A stretch of 64,000 bases of DNA from Flavobacterium sp. LPB0248 (GTDB taxonomy: Bacteria > Bacteroidota > Bacteroidia > Flavobacteriales > Flavobacteriaceae). This document shows positions 60,684 to 64,000 of this stretch, one piece after another. Position 1 is the stretch's first letter. Every line of letters begins with the position of its first letter. The translations under genes and the position numbers were made by a program. The stretch lies in assembly GCF_013388355.1 (NCBI RefSeq), contig NZ_CP058246.1, positions 682,001 to 746,000 on the forward strand. The letters are read 5' to 3'. Under the pieces are notes generated by a model. That model ran no database searches. It saw only the letters and a list, made by a program, of their open reading frames with translations, and had not been told where the DNA came from.

Positions 60684-63230
60684 ATGGATGATAATTTTTC
60701 ACCAAGAGTAAAAGATGTTATTACGTACAGTAAAGAGGAAGCTCTACGTCTAGGGCACGACTTTATTGGTACAGAACATCTTATGCTAGGTATTTTAAGA
60801 GATGGTAACGGAAAAGCTATTCATATACTTAATAACCTAGATGTCGATTTAGATCATTTACGCAGAAAAGTAGAAATACTGAGCCCTGCCAACCTGAGCG
60901 TTGAGGTAAATGCTGAAAAGAAAAACCTTCATCTTACCCGACAGGCCGAAAGAGCCCTGAAGACCACTTTTCTGGAAGCAAAAGTATTTCAAAGTTCATC
61001 GATTAGCACCGCACATTTGCTGTTATGCATCTTACGAAACGAAAACGATCCAACAACCAAGCTATTGAATAAACTAAAAATAGATTATGACGTAGCTAAA
61101 GAACAGTACTTAAATATGACTCCAAACGAAGAAGAATTCTTAGAAAACTTGCCAAGAAACGAATCGTATAATGACGATTCAGGACAAGATGACAGTCTAA
61201 AAGAAAGCAGTTTTAATAATCCCGCCAATAAGTCAAACAAAAAATCAAAAACTCCTGTTTTAGATAATTTTGGGAGAGATTTAACAGAAATGGCTGAGGA
61301 AGGAAAATTAGACCCTGTTGTAGGACGAGAAAAAGAAATTGAGCGTGTATCGCAAATTTTAAGCCGTAGAAAAAAGAACAATCCGCTTCTTATTGGAGAG
61401 CCTGGAGTTGGTAAATCTGCTATTGCAGAAGGACTTGCTTTACGTATCATTCAAAAGAAAGTATCTCGTATTCTTTTCCACAAACGTGTTGTTACTTTAG
61501 ATTTAGCAAGCTTAGTAGCGGGAACTAAATATAGAGGGCAATTTGAAGAAAGAATGAAAGCTGTGATGAACGAGCTTGAAAAAAATGATGATATTATTCT
61601 TTTTATTGATGAAATCCATACTATTGTAGGTGCTGGTGGAGCAACAGGTTCGCTTGATGCTTCAAACATGTTCAAACCTGCTTTAGCAAGAGGTGAAATC
61701 CAATGTATTGGTGCTACTACTCTTGATGAGTACAGACAATATATTGAAAAAGACGGTGCTTTAGAAAGACGTTTCCAAAAAGTAATTGTAGAACCAACTT
61801 CTGTTGAAGAAACTATTGCGATTTTGAACAACGTAAAAGATAAATACGAAGATCACCACAACGTAACTTATACTCCAGAAGCTATTGAAGCCTGCGTTAA
61901 ATTAACAAACAGATATATGTCTGAGCGTTTCTTACCAGACAAAGCGATTGATGCTATGGATGAGGCTGGTTCTCGCGTACACATTACTAACATCGATGTT
62001 CCGAAACAAATTTTGGATCTAGAACGTCAGTTGGAAGAAGTTCGCGAAATGAAAAATATGGTTGTTAAAAAACAAAAATATGAAGAAGCAGCCAAACTTC
62101 GCGATGATGAAAAACGTATCGAAAAAGATCTTGCTTTAGCACAAGAACAATGGGAAGAAGATTCTAAAAACAACAGAATTGAAGTTACAGAAGATAATGT
62201 AGCCGATGTTGTTTCTATGATGACTGGAATTCCTGTAAACAGAATTGCACAAACAGAAAGCAATAAATTAGCGCACTTGCCTGAACTAATTCAAAACAAA
62301 GTAATTGGTCAAAACGAAGCGGTTCTTAAAATTGCTCGTTCTATTCAGCGTAACAGAGCTGGTCTTAAAGATCCGAACAAACCAATTGGTTCATTCATTT
62401 TCTTAGGTCAGACTGGTGTTGGTAAAACGCAATTGGCTAAAGTTTTAGCAAAAGAATTATTTGATTCTGAAGATGCTTTAGTTCGTATTGACATGAGCGA
62501 ATACATGGAGAAATTTGCGATCTCTCGTTTAGTTGGAGCGCCTCCAGGATACGTTGGATACGAAGAAGGTGGTCAATTGACTGAGAAAGTTCGTAGAAAA
62601 CCTTACTGTGTAGTTCTTTTAGATGAGATCGAAAAAGCACACCCAGATGTATTCAACATGATGCTTCAGGTTTTAGATGACGGATATTTAACAGATAGTT
62701 TAGGTCGTAAAATTGACTTTAAAAACACTATCATCATCATGACATCTAACGTTGGTGCACGTCAGTTAAAAGATTTCGGACAAGGTGTTGGATTCGGTAC
62801 TGCTGCAAGAACAGCACAAGCTGATGAAAACTCAAAAAGCATTATCGAAAATGCATTGAAGAAAACCTTTGCTCCTGAGTTCTTAAACAGAATTGATGAC
62901 GTAATTGTATTCAACAGTTTAGAAAAATCAGATATTGATTTGATTATCGAAATCGAATTGAAAAAACTATATTCTCGCATTGCAGAGTTAGGCTACAAAT
63001 TAACTTTAACAGACAAAGCCAAAGCATTTATTGCTGAAAAAGGTTTTGACAAACAGTTTGGAGCACGACCATTGAAAAGAGCAATTCAGAAATATGTTGA
63101 AGATTTGTTGGCCGAAGAAATTATCACTTCAAAAATTCATTCTGGCGATGAAATCATGATGGACTTAAAAGATGATTCTCAAGAATTATCAGTTGAAATT
63201 CACAAAGCCGAAGAGCCATCGAATCAATAA
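60684..63230 (+). CDS. clpC: ClpC-type AAA+ protease regulatory subunit
   Basis: Hsp100 unfoldase that feeds ClpP. 848 residues: two Clp_N repeats (1-145), AAA-1 with GEPGVGKSAI and IILFIDEIHTIVGAGG, UVR middle segment (EVREMKNMVVKKQKYEEAAK), AAA-2 with GQTGVGKTQL, and the C-terminal D2-small domain. The short UVR-containing middle domain marks ClpC, not ClpB. No mcsA/mcsB or ctsR genes are adjacent. Confidence 0.95.
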   Translation: MDDNFSPRVKDVITYSKEEALRLGHDFIGTEHLMLGILRDGNGKAIHILNNLDVDLDHLRRKVEILSPANLSVEVNAEKKNLHLTRQAERALKTTFLEAKVFQSSSISTAHLLLCILRNENDPTTKLLNKLKIDYDVAKEQYLNMTPNEEEFLENLPRNESYNDDSGQDDSLKESSFNNPANKSNKKSKTPVLDNFGRDLTEMAEEGKLDPVVGREKEIERVSQILSRRKKNNPLLIGEPGVGKSAIAEGLALRIIQKKVSRILFHKRVVTLDLASLVAGTKYRGQFEERMKAVMNELEKNDDIILFIDEIHTIVGAGGATGSLDASNMFKPALARGEIQCIGATTLDEYRQYIEKDGALERRFQKVIVEPTSVEETIAILNNVKDKYEDHHNVTYTPEAIEACVKLTNRYMSERFLPDKAIDAMDEAGSRVHITNIDVPKQILDLERQLEEVREMKNMVVKKQKYEEAAKLRDDEKRIEKDLALAQEQWEEDSKNNRIEVTEDNVADVVSMMTGIPVNRIAQTESNKLAHLPELIQNKVIGQNEAVLKIARSIQRNRAGLKDPNKPIGSFIFLGQTGVGKTQLAKVLAKELFDSEDALVRIDMSEYMEKFAISRLVGAPPGYVGYEEGGQLTEKVRRKPYCVVLLDEIEKAHPDVFNMMLQVLDDGYLTDSLGRKIDFKNTIIIMTSNVGARQLKDFGQGVGFGTAARTAQADENSKSIIENALKKTFAPEFLNRIDDVIVFNSLEKSDIDLIIEIELKKLYSRIAELGYKLTLTDKAKAFIAEKGFDKQFGARPLKRAIQKYVEDLLAEEIITSKIHSGDEIMMDLKDDSQELSVEIHKAEEPSNQ

Positions 63231-63260
63231 ATTAGTCAAAATTTATAACATTCATAATAT

Positions 63261-63298
63261 GCCCGTTACGTTTTCATAACATAACGGGTATTTTTTTT
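63261..63298 (+). terminator. Terminator after clpC
   Basis: CCCGTTA (63262-63268) pairs with TAACGGG (63282-63288), then TA and a run of eight T. Confidence 0.85.
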
Positions 63299-63370
63299 AT
63301 CAAAAATCACTATCTTTAATAAAAGCAAATAGCTATTTTTGAATTTAAATTCTATAATACAAAACAAAAT

Positions 63371-64000
63371 ATGCTTCAAAACAAAGTCATTTTAGGCAGC
63401 GAAGAATGGTGCTCATTTCCAGAACTAGGAATCCCGACAATTAAGGCTCGTGTAGATTCTGGTGCCAAAACTTCGGCAATGCACGCTCTAAACATAGCTC
63501 CTTTTATAAAAAATGATGCGAATTGGGTAAAATTCGACATTAACCCGATTCAGAATAATATCAAAACCATTATTCATTGCGAAGCACCTTTGGTTGATAA
63601 GCGAATTGTAAAAAGTTCGAGCGGATTTAGAGAACATCGCTATGTGATCCAAACCAACTTAAAAATTGGCGATGCAAAATGGCCAATCGAAATGACTCTA
63701 ACAAATCGCGATTCTATGGGATTTAGAATGCTTTTAGGACGCGAAGCGATGAGCGGAAGGGTTTTAGTCGATCCAGAACAAAAATATCTCTTAGGACAGC
63801 CTACAGCAGAATCCTTAAAAGAATTATACCAGAACTCAGAAAAAGCAACGACAGGTTTACGAATTGGTCTTTTAGCCAGTAATCCAGAATTATACAGCAA
63901 TAAAAGAATCATGGAAGCGGGTGAAATGCGCGGGCACGAGATGCATTTCTTAAATATTAAAGAATGCTACATGAAACTGGACGCTAAAAAACCCGAAATT
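63371..64000 (+). CDS. Retropepsin-like protease domain fused to RimK, 3' end beyond window
   Basis: ATG at 63371, open to the last base (210 residues). Residues 1-150 are the RimB-type, retropepsin-like domain annotated as ATP-dependent zinc protease (KARVDSGAKTSAMHA with DSGA, FRMLLGREAM, VDPEQKYLLGQP). After a linker, residues 162-210 begin the RimK ATP-grasp ligase (GLRIGLLASNPELYSNKRIM, GHEMHFLNIKECYMKLDAKK). RimK adds Glu to ribosomal protein S6. In proteobacteria these are separate genes; here they are one. TATCTTTA at 63311-63318 may be its -7 box. Confidence 0.85.
   Translation, partial: MLQNKVILGSEEWCSFPELGIPTIKARVDSGAKTSAMHALNIAPFIKNDANWVKFDINPIQNNIKTIIHCEAPLVDKRIVKSSSGFREHRYVIQTNLKIGDAKWPIEMTLTNRDSMGFRMLLGREAMSGRVLVDPEQKYLLGQPTAESLKELYQNSEKATTGLRIGLLASNPELYSNKRIMEAGEMRGHEMHFLNIKECYMKLDAKKPEI

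Overview
This window is chromosomal DNA of a Bacteroidetes bacterium, most likely a Flavobacterium (family Flavobacteriaceae). Evidence seen directly: low GC, a SusC-type outer-membrane receptor next to a membrane-spanning propeller regulator, lipoproteins and outer-membrane proteins typical of the phylum, Bacteroidetes-type promoters (-33 TTG/TTTG and -7 TANNTTTG), and almost no Shine-Dalgarno sequences before genes. The gene order rsfS-ftsH-LUD protein-cdsA-psd and the product set fit a free-living, saccharolytic, aerobic flavobacterium. I see no prophage, insertion sequence, CRISPR array, rRNA or tRNA.

Layout. 1-12.2 kb is mostly on the minus strand: a truncated SusC-like receptor, its probable propeller/LuxR-type regulator, a small membrane protein, ackA and pta (acetate metabolism), corA and dnaK. 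12.6-23.4 kb is mostly plus-strand accessory material: a Na+/H+ antiporter, SRPBCC and NERD proteins, thioesterase, alpha/beta hydrolase, DUF1398, ThuA, sulfurtransferase, an unusual ABC ATPase and a lipoprotein. 23.5-27.1 kb holds a PASTA protein and rluD facing ddl and coaD. 27-38 kb mixes a repeat protein, a PhnA protein, a DEAD-box helicase, an M14 peptidase, a small receiver protein, an XRE regulator, NUDIX/pyrE and birA. 38-44 kb is a housekeeping run for ribosome silencing, membrane proteolysis (ftsH), phospholipid synthesis (cdsA, psd), an acyl-CoA-binding protein and a lipoprotein superoxide dismutase. 44-64 kb contains GH130 and GH13 enzymes, an OstA/LptA-like protein, an aminotransferase, TPR proteins, aroE, a DUF349 protein, OsmC, gyrA, clpC and the start of a protease-domain/RimK fusion.

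The genes are mostly ordinary; the spacers are not. They carry several independent repeat classes. (1) Two ~105-bp hairpin elements (33057-33160, 37126-37233) have perfectly self-complementary arms that differ between copies. (2) Tandem octamers of consensus CTYAGNAN or CTTTGNNN occur at seven places; three arrays end at, or within a few bases of, a start codon. (3) Heptamers CYTGAAA lie before ddl, the helicase and the peptidase. (4) Two structured elements share the boxes GATAGAGCC and GGCGAAAGC around a different hairpin. (5) There are long simple palindromes, including a 41-bp one. Separately, three genes (pyrE, the XRE regulator, the DEAD helicase) have a -7 box exactly four bases before ATG, which predicts leaderless mRNAs. 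These spacer elements and the leaderless group are the best candidates here for something undescribed.
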